From positions 1 through 64,000 of the forward strand of contig NZ_JAZIBG010000048.1 of assembly GCF_036621135.1 (NCBI RefSeq): a DNA stretch of 64,000 nt. The letters run 5' to 3'. The notes below the pieces were generated by a model, which made no database searches, was not told the origin of the DNA, and was given only the letters and a program-made list of their open reading frames with translations. Source of the stretch: Aquincola agrisoli. GTDB taxonomy: Bacteria; Pseudomonadota; Gammaproteobacteria; Burkholderiales; Burkholderiaceae_C. Position 1 is the stretch's first letter, and every line of letters starts with the position of its first letter. This document shows, in pieces, positions 17,682 through 24,858 of this stretch. The translations under genes were made by a program, and so were the position numbers.

Positions 17682-18712
17682 AGGCTTCATCCCCCATGAG
17701 TACCCATTCCCTCCACGCGAGACCACGACTCCTGGCCACAGGTGTCCCCACCCCCGACGTGCTCGAGCGCGCGCAGCGGGAGTTCGATCTGAAGGTGTGG
17801 CGCGAGGGCGATGCCATCGGCGAGCGGCTGATCGACGAGGCCGCGGGCTTCGATGCCCTGCTGGTGATGCCCGGTGACAAGCTCGACGCGTCCATGATCC
17901 AGCGTCTTCCGGCGAGCGTGAAGGCCATCGCCACGCACTCCGTCGGGTTCGACCATGTCGATGTGTCGGCGGCGACACGGCGGGGGATCCCGGTCTTCAA
18001 CACCCCCGACGTGCTGACCGAGGCCGTCGCGGACCTGGCCATGTTCCTCGTGCTCGCCGCGGCCCGGAACACGACGGGCGCGGAGGCCTCCCTGCGCGAG
18101 GGGCGGTGGGGGCGATGGGCCCCGAGCCACTACCTGGGCCGGTCGCTGAACGTCATGCGGCTGGGGATCTTCGGCATGGGCCGCATCGGGCAGGCAGTGG
18201 CCAGGCGGGCCGCGGCGTTCGGCATGGCGATCCATTACCACAACCGGTCGCGCCTGCCGGCCGAGCTGGAGAGGGGCGGGGCGTTCCACGAAACGCTGGA
18301 GGATCTCCTGCCGAGCAGCGACGTGCTGTGCGTGTGCGCGCCGTCGACCCCCGCGCTGCGGCACTCGCTGGACGCCCGGCGGCTCGCCTTGCTGCCCCGT
18401 GGGGCGATGGTCGTCAACATCGCGCGGGGCGAGCTGATCGACGAGTCGGCGTTGTTCGAAGCGGTCCATGCGGGCCAGGTCGGTGCCGTGGGCATCGACG
18501 TGTTCCAGCGGGAGCCGGCGATCGACCGGCGGTGGCTGGCGCTTCCCCACAGCACGCTGCTGCCCCACATCGGCAGCGCCACCCGGGAGGTGAGAAGCGC
18601 CATGGGCATGCTGGCACTCGACGGGCTTCGCTCGCACTTCACCGGCACGCGAGCGAGCAACCTCCTGAACCCCGCGGCGTACGACGTCGCATCGAGCCAC
18701 GCAGTGTCGTGA
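17678..18712 (+). CDS. D-isomer-specific 2-hydroxyacid dehydrogenase
   Basis: A 344-residue NAD(P)-dependent enzyme of the glyoxylate/hydroxypyruvate reductase group. The cofactor motif is LGIFGMGRIGQAVARRAAAF. The catalytic triad is visible as Arg in NIARGELID, Glu in DVFQREPAI and His in LPHIGSAT. It interconverts a 2-ketoacid and a D-2-hydroxyacid. The ATG at 17678 overlaps the preceding stop; an ATG at 17696 is an alternative giving a 338-residue protein. If the upstream aldolase releases glyoxylate or a 2-ketoacid, this enzyme could reduce that product; this is inference. Confidence 0.9.
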   Translation: MKASSPMSTHSLHARPRLLATGVPTPDVLERAQREFDLKVWREGDAIGERLIDEAAGFDALLVMPGDKLDASMIQRLPASVKAIATHSVGFDHVDVSAATRRGIPVFNTPDVLTEAVADLAMFLVLAAARNTTGAEASLREGRWGRWAPSHYLGRSLNVMRLGIFGMGRIGQAVARRAAAFGMAIHYHNRSRLPAELERGGAFHETLEDLLPSSDVLCVCAPSTPALRHSLDARRLALLPRGAMVVNIARGELIDESALFEAVHAGQVGAVGIDVFQREPAIDRRWLALPHSTLLPHIGSATREVRSAMGMLALDGLRSHFTGTRASNLLNPAAYDVASSHAVS

Positions 18713-18723
18713 AGGTGCTTTCC

Positions 18724-19473
18724 ATGAAGATCCTGGTCGCAGTCAAGCGCGTCGTCGATTACAACGTGAAGGTCCGTGTGAAGGGCGACGGCACGGGGGT
18801 GGACACCGCCAACGTGAAGATGTCGATGAACCCGTTCGACGAGATCGCGGTGGAAGAGGCGGTGAGGCTGAAAGAGAAGGGCGGTGTGACGGAGATCGTC
18901 GCGGTGTCCTGCGGGGTCACGCAGTGCCAGGAGACGCTGCGCACCGCGATGGCGATCGGCGCGGACCGGGCGATCCTGGTCGAGACGCCCGAGGCGCTGG
19001 AGCCGCTGGGCGTGGCCAAGCTGCTGAAGGCGCTGGCCGACAAGGAGCAGCCCGCGCTCGTCATCCTCGGCAAGCAGGCGATCGACGACGACTGCAACCA
19101 GACCGGGCAGATGCTGGCCGCCCTGGCGGACTGGCCGCAGGCGACCTTCGCGAGCAAGGTCGAGCTGGCCGATGGCAAGGCGGTCGTCAGCCGCGAGGTC
19201 GACGGCGGCCTGGAGACGGTGGCGCTGCACCTGCCGGCCGTCGTGACGACGGACCTGCGGCTCAACGAGCCGCGCTACGTGACGCTGCCCAACATCATGA
19301 AGGCGAAGAAGAAGCCGCTGGAGGTGGTGACGCCGGCGGACCTCGGCGTGGACGTCGCGCCGCGGCTGAAGACCCTGAAGGTGGCGGAGCCGGCGAAGCG
19401 CCACGCAGGGGTGAAGGTGCCGGACGTGGCGACGCTCGTCACGAGGCTGAAGACCGAGGCCAAAGTCATCTGA
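18724..19473 (+). CDS. etfB: Electron transfer flavoprotein beta subunit
   Basis: A 249-residue EtfB of normal length, beginning MKILVAVKRVVDYNVKVRVK and containing the family motif VEEAVRLKEKG near 46. The C-terminal part LPNIMKAKKKPLEVVTP is the conserved recognition-loop region that docks on acyl-CoA dehydrogenases. With EtfA it takes electrons from the acyl-CoA dehydrogenase and passes them to ETF-ubiquinone oxidoreductase, which is not encoded here. It follows the hydroxyacid dehydrogenase gene by 11 bases. A cluster-internal ETF may be the housekeeping copy or one dedicated to this pathway; the sequence does not tell. Confidence 0.96.
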   Translation: MKILVAVKRVVDYNVKVRVKGDGTGVDTANVKMSMNPFDEIAVEEAVRLKEKGGVTEIVAVSCGVTQCQETLRTAMAIGADRAILVETPEALEPLGVAKLLKALADKEQPALVILGKQAIDDDCNQTGQMLAALADWPQATFASKVELADGKAVVSREVDGGLETVALHLPAVVTTDLRLNEPRYVTLPNIMKAKKKPLEVVTPADLGVDVAPRLKTLKVAEPAKRHAGVKVPDVATLVTRLKTEAKVI

Positions 19474-19489
19474 GGAAGAACGGAACACC

Positions 19490-20428
19490 ATGACCGCACT
19501 CGTTATCGCGGAGCACGACCACGCCCAGCTGAAGGGCGCCACGCTCCACACCGTCACCGCCGCGCTCGCCTGTGCGCCGGACGTGCACGTGCTCGTCGCC
19601 GGGCAGAACGCCGGCGAGGTCGCGCGCCAGGCCGCGGCCGTGCAAGGCGTCGCCAAGGTGCTGCACGCCGACAGCGCCGGCCTCGCCGAGGGGCTGGCCG
19701 AGAACGTCGCCGCCGTCGTGCTGCAGCTCGCCGGCGACTACAGCCACATCCTCTTCCCGGCGACGGCGGCCGGCAAGAACGCCGCGCCGCGCGTGGCCGC
19801 CAAGCTCGATGTCGCACAGATCAGCGACATCACGCAGGTCGATGCGCCCGATACCTTCGAGCGGCCGATCTACGCCGGCAACGCGATCGCGACGGTGCGA
19901 AGCGCCGACCGGGTCAAGGTCATCACCGTGCGCACCACCGGCTTCGATCCGGCAGCCGCCGAAGGCGGCAGGGCGCCGGTCGAGACGGTGGAGGTGCCGC
20001 CGGCGAGCGACCAGATCGCCTTCGTCGGCCGCGAGGTGACCCGCAGCGACCGGCCTGAGCTGACGGCGGCCAAGGTCATCGTCTCGGGCGGGCGGGCGCT
20101 CGGCAGCAGCGACCGGTTCAACGAGGTGCTGACCCCGCTGGCGGACAAGCTCGGCGCGGCGCTCGGCGCGAGCCGGGCGGCGGTGGACGCGGGCTACGCG
20201 CCCAACGACTGGCAGGTCGGGCAGACGGGCAAGATCGTCGCACCGCAGCTCTACATCGCGGCCGGCATCTCGGGTGCGATCCAGCACCTGGCGGGCATGA
20301 AGGATTCAAAGGTGATCGTCGCGATCAACAAGGATCCCGAGGCGCCGATCTTCGCGGTGGCGGACTATGGCCTCGAGGCGGACCTGTTCACGGCCGTGCC
20401 GGAGATGACGGCGGCGCTAGGCGGGTGA
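19490..20428 (+). CDS. etfA: Electron transfer flavoprotein alpha subunit
   Basis: A 312-residue EtfA with the N-terminal domain starting TALVIAEHDHAQLK and the C-terminal FAD domain carrying VIVSGGRALGSSDRF, GQTGKIVAPQLYIAAGISG and AINKDPEAPIFAVADYGLEA, all typical FAD-binding segments. It lies 16 bases after EtfB, with GAGGAAGAACGG as ribosome-binding region. It ends the rightward operon of Region A. The following 144 bases hold no gene and no clear terminator hairpin that I can see. Confidence 0.96.
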   Translation: MTALVIAEHDHAQLKGATLHTVTAALACAPDVHVLVAGQNAGEVARQAAAVQGVAKVLHADSAGLAEGLAENVAAVVLQLAGDYSHILFPATAAGKNAAPRVAAKLDVAQISDITQVDAPDTFERPIYAGNAIATVRSADRVKVITVRTTGFDPAAAEGGRAPVETVEVPPASDQIAFVGREVTRSDRPELTAAKVIVSGGRALGSSDRFNEVLTPLADKLGAALGASRAAVDAGYAPNDWQVGQTGKIVAPQLYIAAGISGAIQHLAGMKDSKVIVAINKDPEAPIFAVADYGLEADLFTAVPEMTAALGG

Positions 20429-20572
20429 AGCCATCGAGACCGGTGGCCATGTTGGGCAGGTCAGTGCCGACCGCACGGTGTCGTGGTGCTGATCAGGATG
20501 GGCTTGAGGCTCATCAAAGCCACTGCGGCGCGTTGCGCCTAGGCTGCTTCTGATCGACCGGAGGTAGCGACG

Positions 20573-21215
20573 ATGAACACGCTGACCAAGCTGGCCCTGG
20601 GCTTGATGGGCCACAACCCGCCGCGTCCGTCGGTGGGTGATGCGAAACAGACGCTCGCCTTGCCGCCGCCGCACCGCGAGGGCGGGTTGCCGTTGATGGA
20701 AGCGCTGGCGCGACGCCAGTCTTTGCGCGAGTTCGCGCCCACGGCGCTGGACGAGCAGACCTTGTCCGACCTGCTGTGGGCCGCCGCGGGCGTCAACCGC
20801 CCGGCGCTGGGTGGGCGCACCACACCGAGCGCGATGAACGCGCAGGAGGTGCTGCTCTACGCCGCCATGCCGCAAGGCCTGTACCTTTACGAGCCGGTGG
20901 CACACGAGCTGCAACTCCCCGAGACCAGCGACGTACGCCGTGTCACCGGCTACCAGGACTTCGTCGACGACGCGGCACTGGACCTCGTCTATGTCGGCGA
21001 CCATGGGCGCATGGACATGGTGCCGGCGGCGCACCGCGTACGCTTGCGCAGCCGCGGGCGCAATGGCGCAGAACGTCTACCTGTTCTGCGCCTCGGTCGG
21101 GTTGGCGACGGTGGTGCGCGCGTGGTTCGACCGTGATGCGCTGACCAAGGCGATGGGCCTGGGCAACGACCAACAACTTTTGCTGGCGCAGACCGTGGGC
21201 CGTAGGAAGGTCTGA
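20573..21215 (+). pseudogene. Nitroreductase-family protein interrupted by a frameshift
   Basis: The first frame runs from the ATG at 20573 and encodes a SagB/nitroreductase-like N terminus (ALARRQSLREFAPTALDEQT, then LLWAAAGVNRP and TTPSAMNAQEV, the FMN-binding parts). At about 21040 the homology moves to the next frame, which continues YACAAAGAMAQNVYLFCAS and ends QQLLLAQTVGRRKV at 21215. One extra base, plausibly a G near CACCGCGTACGCT, would explain it. The intact product would have about 213 residues and reduce nitro or quinone compounds with NAD(P)H. Whether this is a real mutation or a sequencing error cannot be decided here. Confidence 0.75.
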
Positions 21216-21220
21216 GCGTC

Positions 21221-21346
21221 ATGCCTTGGGACGAGGCGAACTTCCCGGCTTCGATGCGGCACCTCGGCGCTGCGGCGCGCGCCAAGGCCAAGGAGTGGGC
21301 GCAGGGCCACGGCCTGCCTGTGCGCGACGACGACCGCCCCTTCTAG
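21221..21346 (+). CDS. Shortened YdaT-like small protein
   Basis: A 41-residue reading frame starting MPWDEANFPASMRHL and ending AKAKEWAQGHGLPVRDDDRPF. The start resembles small YdaT-like stress proteins that begin MPW and continue with a segment rich in IAN and EEG before an AxAKxWA tail. Here that middle segment is missing, so the start runs directly into AKAKEWA. It could be an internally deleted remnant or a functional short version. It follows the broken nitroreductase by five bases and ends against the IS remnant, which fits a decaying locus. Confidence 0.4.
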   Translation: MPWDEANFPASMRHLGAAARAKAKEWAQGHGLPVRDDDRPF

Positions 21347-21373
21347 TTCCGACCTGCGTGGTTGAACGCTTGC

Positions 21374-21553
21374 TCATCCGTTCGGCAGGCCAGCGCCGCG
21401 CACGCAGCGGCGCAGCGTCTCGGCCGTGCAGGCGATCTTGGCCGCAATAGACTTGATGGCAGCGCACTGCGAGTCGTGCCGGCCTTGCGCCTCGGCGATC
21501 ATCCGCACCGCCCGCTCCTGGACCTCGGGCGAAAACTTCACTGACTTCTTCAT
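21374..21553 (-). pseudogene. Truncated IS3-family transposase OrfA
   Basis: Reading leftward from the ATG at 21553, a 59-residue frame begins MKKSVKFSPEVQERAVRMIA and continues through SIAAKIACTAETLRRCVRG, the helix-turn-helix of IS3-group OrfA proteins (normally ETLRxWVR near this position). It then stops after GLPNG. A complete OrfA is about 90-100 residues, and no OrfB follows. Several residues (QCAAIKS, ACTAETLRRC) look drifted from the usual family sequence. This is the dead left end of an insertion sequence. Confidence 0.75.
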
Positions 21554-21605
21554 GGCTCCATCCTCTCAAAGGGTGGAGCCTCCTCAAAAAACCCGGGGCG
21601 GTTCA
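21374..21605 (-). mobile_element. Left-end remnant of an IS3-family insertion sequence
   Basis: On the minus strand the segment begins TGAACCGCCCCGGG at 21605, the form of terminal inverted repeat seen in one IS3-family group, followed by the leader and the OrfA start at 21553. The other end, OrfB and the second inverted repeat are not present, so the element is truncated close to 21350-21374. It abuts the shortened YdaT-like frame. Confidence 0.65.
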
Positions 21606-21780
21606 ACTACGAATGGACCTCCTAGCGGAAGGTCAGGCTGCGGCGGCTGGTGCAGATCGTTTCGGCAATGGTGGATGAGACCGCGGGCCGGGCCGCTGCG
21701 ATGAAGGACAGTTACTTTCCTTCCTTGTTCAGGGCACCTTTTAGCGCTAACGTGCATGCCCCCCAGAAAACTGCCTCTGT
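21606..21780. promoter_or_regulatory. Leader region of the amino-acid ABC transporter with a TTAGCGCTAA palindrome
   Basis: No gene is seen between the IS remnant and the binding-protein gene. A perfect 10-base palindrome TTAGCGCTAA lies at 21741-21750, about 30 bases before the ATG at 21781, where an operator or ribosome-proximal site could sit. No convincing sigma-70 promoter is evident. Function is speculative. Confidence 0.25.
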
Positions 21781-22575
21781 ATGAAGAACACCCAGACCTC
21801 GATTCTCCTGCTGCTTGGTGCCGTCGCCGCGAGTGCAGCCACCAGCGCGCAGGCCGCCGACCTGCTCGACTCCGTCAAGTCCCGAGGCACGCTGCGCGTG
21901 GCGGTCGAAGGCACCTACCCGCCATTCAACTACAAGGACAAGGGCGAACTGGCCGGCTTTGACGTCGACGTGGCGAAGCTCGTCGCGCAGAAGCTCGGCG
22001 TGAAGGCCGAGTTCGTGACGGTCGAATGGAGCGGCATCCTGGCCGGGCTGGCCGCGGGCAAGTACGACGTGATCGTCAACCAGGTCGGCGTGACCGCCAA
22101 GCGCCAGGAAACCTTCGACTTCACGGTGCCCTACGTCTATTCGGCGCCGCAGCTCATCGTGCGCAAGGACGAGAAGCGCGAATGGAAGAGCCTGGAAGCA
22201 CTGAGGGGCCACAAGCTCGGCGTGGGGCAGGGCAGCAACTTCGAGCAGAAGGCCAAGGCCACCGCCGGGGTCGAGGTGCGCAGCTACCCCGGCGCACCGG
22301 AATACCTGGCCGACCTCGCGGCCGGGCGCGTGGATGCCGCGCTGAACGACAGCCTGATGGCGGCCTACCTGGTGAAGAATTCACCGTTGCCGATCCGCGT
22401 GGGCGCGGTGGTCGGCGAGGCCGACAAGAACGCCATCCCGCTGGTCAAGGGCAATCCGCAACTGAAGGCCGCGCTCGACAAGGCCTTGGAAGACGCCTTC
22501 AGGGACGGGACCTTCAAGGCGGTGTCGGTCAAGTGGTTCGGCACCGACGTGAGCAAGCCGCCCGCGCAGCGCTGA
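21781..22575 (+). CDS. Amino-acid ABC transporter substrate-binding protein (family 3)
   Basis: A 264-residue periplasmic protein with a signal peptide ending in AQA (about residue 25). The family-3 start GTLRVAVEGTYPPFNYKDKG is followed by GFDVDVAKLVAQKLG, VEWSGILAGLAAGKYDVI and FTVPYVYS. Proteins of this kind bind polar amino acids, especially cystine, glutamine or related compounds. The permease gene follows after a hairpin, but no ATPase gene is present in the neighbourhood. A truncated sulfur-transport-type fragment lies just beyond, which hints weakly at a sulfur amino acid. Confidence 0.93.
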   Translation: MKNTQTSILLLLGAVAASAATSAQAADLLDSVKSRGTLRVAVEGTYPPFNYKDKGELAGFDVDVAKLVAQKLGVKAEFVTVEWSGILAGLAAGKYDVIVNQVGVTAKRQETFDFTVPYVYSAPQLIVRKDEKREWKSLEALRGHKLGVGQGSNFEQKAKATAGVEVRSYPGAPEYLADLAAGRVDAALNDSLMAAYLVKNSPLPIRVGAVVGEADKNAIPLVKGNPQLKAALDKALEDAFRDGTFKAVSVKWFGTDVSKPPAQR

Positions 22576-22610
22576 AGCGCCGCCGCCCGGCCCTTGGGGC
22601 GCCTGCAACG

Positions 22611-22650
22611 AGAATCCCCGCCGAGCGGGGATTCTGCTTTTCTGCTTCGC
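22611..22650 (+). terminator. Strong hairpin between binding-protein and permease genes
   Basis: An 11-base perfect stem with a CGA loop occupies 22611-22635 (left arm AGAATCCCCGC, right arm GCGGGGATTCT). A T-rich but interrupted stretch, TGCTTTTCTGCTT, follows. It lies 35 bases after the binding-protein stop and 30 before the permease start. It may be a partial terminator or RNA-stabilising hairpin that lets the binding protein be made in excess of the permease, a common arrangement in ABC operons. Confidence 0.6.
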
Positions 22651-22665
22651 CTCGGGTGACGAGCC

Positions 22666-23325
22666 ATGAACCTTCTTGATCTGTTGAACGACGCGCTGCC
22701 GGTGCTGCTGCGCGGCACGGGCTACACGCTGCTGTTCGCCGTCGCCGCCATGCTGGGCGGCACGCTGCTGGGCTTTCCGCTCGCCATCGCGCGCATCGTG
22801 CCCTGGCCGTGGCTGCAACGCCTGGCCGCAGCCTACGTCAGCATGATGCGCGGCACCCCGCTGCTGGTGCAGGTGTTCCTCATCTACTACGGGCTTCCGA
22901 GCGTCGGCATCGAGTTCTCACCCGTGGCGGCCGGCACGCTCGCGCTGAGCCTGAACGCCGCGGCCTACCTGTCCGAAGCGCTGCGGGGCGCGCTGTTGGG
23001 CGTGACGGCGGGGCAGTGGTCGGCCGGATACAGCCTGGGCCTCACCTACCCGCAGACGTTGCGCTTCGTCGTGCTGCCGCAGGCCCTGCGCACCGCGGTG
23101 CCCGGCATGAGCAACACGCTGATCAGCCTGATCAAGGACACCTCTCTCGTGTCGGTGATCACCGTCACCGAGCTGATGCTGGCAGCCAAGGAGGTGATCG
23201 CGATCACCTTCCGGCCGCTGCCCATCTACCTGATGGCCGCGGCGATCTATTGGCTGCTGAGCTTTGCGTTCGAGCGGCTGCAGGCACGCGTGGAGCGGCG
23301 CCTGAACCAGGCGCACCGGGCGTAG
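22666..23325 (+). CDS. Amino-acid ABC transporter permease (HisM/GlnP family)
   Basis: A 219-residue inner-membrane protein with about five membrane spans. It carries family features such as AAYVSMMRGTPLLVQVFLIY and the EAA-like loop AYLSEALRGALLGVTAGQWS followed by GLTYPQTLRFVVLPQALRTA. It forms the channel, probably as a homodimer, for the binding protein encoded upstream. The cognate ATP-binding subunit would normally be encoded next but is absent; instead a fragment of another transporter follows on the opposite strand. It may borrow an ATPase from elsewhere. Confidence 0.92.
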   Translation: MNLLDLLNDALPVLLRGTGYTLLFAVAAMLGGTLLGFPLAIARIVPWPWLQRLAAAYVSMMRGTPLLVQVFLIYYGLPSVGIEFSPVAAGTLALSLNAAAYLSEALRGALLGVTAGQWSAGYSLGLTYPQTLRFVVLPQALRTAVPGMSNTLISLIKDTSLVSVITVTELMLAAKEVIAITFRPLPIYLMAAAIYWLLSFAFERLQARVERRLNQAHRA

Positions 23326-23339
23326 GCTGCGCAGCCATG

Positions 23340-23570
23340 TCAGCGCCGGCGGGGCGCCCAACCGGCCTTCAGGCCGGCCCACACCGCCACCAGGGTCGAC
23401 AGCCCGAAGACCCAGCCGGACACTGCGCCGGCCATGGTGCCCGACAGCAGGTTGCCCACGGTGCAGCCCAGTCCCGTCATCGCCCCCCAGCCGAGCAGCA
23501 CGCCGCCGGCCAGGCCGCGCACGGCCTGTGCGGGGCGCGGCAAGCAGGGCTGGAACTGGCCTGACAGCAA
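23340..23570 (-). pseudogene. C-terminal fragment of a YeeE/YedE-family sulfur transporter
   Basis: Reading leftward, the last 75 or so codons encode SGQFQPCLPRPAQAVRG, LAGGVLLGWGAMTGLGCTVG and SGTMAGAVSGWVFGLSTLV, matching the C-terminal repeat of YeeE/YedE (thiosulfate/sulfur-compound transport) proteins with its GCTxG cysteine motif. The open frame continues upstream to an ATG at 23816, but that part (IRRIHPQKQRSASTR and so on) does not look like membrane protein. The gene has therefore lost its 5' part, and no partner gene is nearby. It is probably non-functional. Confidence 0.65.
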
Positions 23571-23970
23571 TACGACAGGAGCACGATATGGCTGCATGCG
23601 TGGACGCCAGCGAAGGGATGGGCCTGACGTCACTCGCCGCGCTGACAAGGCGATGTCGCAGAACACCGGCAACGGCACCGAGCCCACCCGCGTGGATGCG
23701 GAGCGCTGCTTTTGCGGATGTATGCGCCGGATGGCCGTGGGTTGCTGCCTTATGCAGCACTGCAACGGCGGTGCTACGAAAGACGCCAATCCGTCTGAAG
23801 CATCAACCGGTTTCACACAAGGTTATCCACACCCACTGTGGACAACCGAATTGTTACGGCGCGGCAGGGATGGCATGGTGTGGCTGTCCGAGGCCGCCGT
23901 TGGACTTCCAAGCCGAACCGGCGCCGGTAGCCCGCGAGGCTGGTGTGCGTCGACTGGGGTCGTTGCTCGA
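23571..23970. other. Non-coding stretch with two inverted DnaA-box-like sequences
   Basis: I see no convincing gene in these 400 bases. TTATCCACA at 23823-23831, identical to the consensus DnaA box, faces TGTGGACAA at 23837-23845 (TTGTCCACA on the other strand) across CCCAC. Together they form a near-perfect 9-base inverted repeat. There is no AT-rich unwinding region, no further cluster of boxes and no dnaA, dnaN or repA gene nearby, so an origin is not supported. Confidence 0.4.
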
Positions 23971-24666
23971 TCATCCGGTGCGGCGTTGACGGCGCGTCGC
24001 GATCCCGACTGCAGCGAGGCCCAACGCCATCAGCGCATAGGTCGATGGCTCGGGTATTGCGGGCGCAATGCCGTAGGTGCCGACCGTGAATCCGTTCCAG
24101 TACTCGTTGGTGAGGCTGGTCCAGGTGATCGACGACACGGCGCCCGTGAAGCGGATGACGCCGTGCGGCTCACCCCCCGTGCTGTTGGCCTGGAACTGGC
24201 CGTTGCCGACGTCGACCTTCGTCAGGCCGCCGCAGCCCCAGTACCCGCAGCCCGTGCTGACGATCTCGAAGTCCTGGTCGAACTGGTAACCATTGCCGTT
24301 GAGGCTGACGACCGCGAAGAACAGGTTGTTCACCGGCTGCGAGAACGTGAGCGTCTTCGACGAGGCAGTAGACAGGGCGATCATCTCGGCCGCCGGCGGC
24401 CGGTTGTCGACGAGCGTGCTGGTGAAAGGTGCCGGCGTGCGCTGGACGAAGTAGTCGGTGAGGTTGCTGCCGCTGGGACCGGTCTGGATGAAGGCGACTT
24501 CGCCCGTGTAGCTGATGCTGACAGGGCCGTCAGCCGTCACGAACGTGCCGCCGGCCGAGCCGTTGGCGCCGGCCGTGCCGCTGAGCCAGTCGGCCCAATT
24601 GACCGTGTCGGCGAACGCCGAACCGGTGATCATCAGGAGGGCGGCGGAGAGAGCTTGACGGCGCAT
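23971..24666 (-). CDS. PEP-CTERM sorting-domain protein
   Basis: A 231-residue exported protein. A signal peptide (MRRQALSAALLMITGSAFA) is followed by a Thr/Ser/Gly-rich beta-type domain with two Cys in STGCGYWGCGG. The C terminus carries the PEP-CTERM tripartite signal: IPEPSTYALM, a hydrophobic helix, and the basic tail ATRRQRRTG. Such proteins are recognised by exosortase and are usually linked to exopolysaccharide or biofilm production. No exosortase gene is in the window, which is normal because substrates are scattered. The function of the body is unknown. Confidence 0.88.
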   Translation of the reverse strand: MRRQALSAALLMITGSAFADTVNWADWLSGTAGANGSAGGTFVTADGPVSISYTGEVAFIQTGPSGSNLTDYFVQRTPAPFTSTLVDNRPPAAEMIALSTASSKTLTFSQPVNNLFFAVVSLNGNGYQFDQDFEIVSTGCGYWGCGGLTKVDVGNGQFQANSTGGEPHGVIRFTGAVSSITWTSLTNEYWNGFTVGTYGIAPAIPEPSTYALMALGLAAVGIATRRQRRTG

Positions 24667-24858
24667 GATCGAACTCGGGTTACAGCAGATCGACCAGCGT
24701 AGGCGCGGCCTCTGCCGGTGTTGAGTCTGGTTCTAGGGGCGCGCGGCCCCCCGGTCCCGGGGGGCCGGCAAGGGTTTCGGAGCGTGACGCGATGGGGCAG
24801 TTCGATCTTCTTATTTACATAAGATTGATTGTCGATTCTGCATGCCCCCCATCCATGG
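24667..24858. promoter_or_regulatory. Intergenic region with a GC hairpin and an AT-rich inverted repeat
   Basis: Lying between the PEP-CTERM start and the LysR stop, this region has a perfect stem at 24744-24767 (arms GGCCCCCCGG and CCGGGGGGCC around TC). It could end LysR transcription, though no T-run follows. Closer to the LysR end, CTTATTTACATAAG at 24809-24822 is an AT-rich inverted repeat in otherwise GC-rich DNA and may be part of a promoter or operator for the PEP-CTERM gene. Confidence 0.35.

Noticed and set aside
21374..21605. Active insertion sequence
   Set aside because: OrfA is truncated, OrfB and the second terminal repeat are missing.
23823..23845. Replication origin
   Set aside because: Only two boxes, no AT-rich element and no dnaA, dnaN or rep gene nearby.
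24744..24767. Rho-independent terminator of the LysR gene
   Set aside because: The stem is perfect, but no T-run follows on either strand, so it is only listed as a hairpin.
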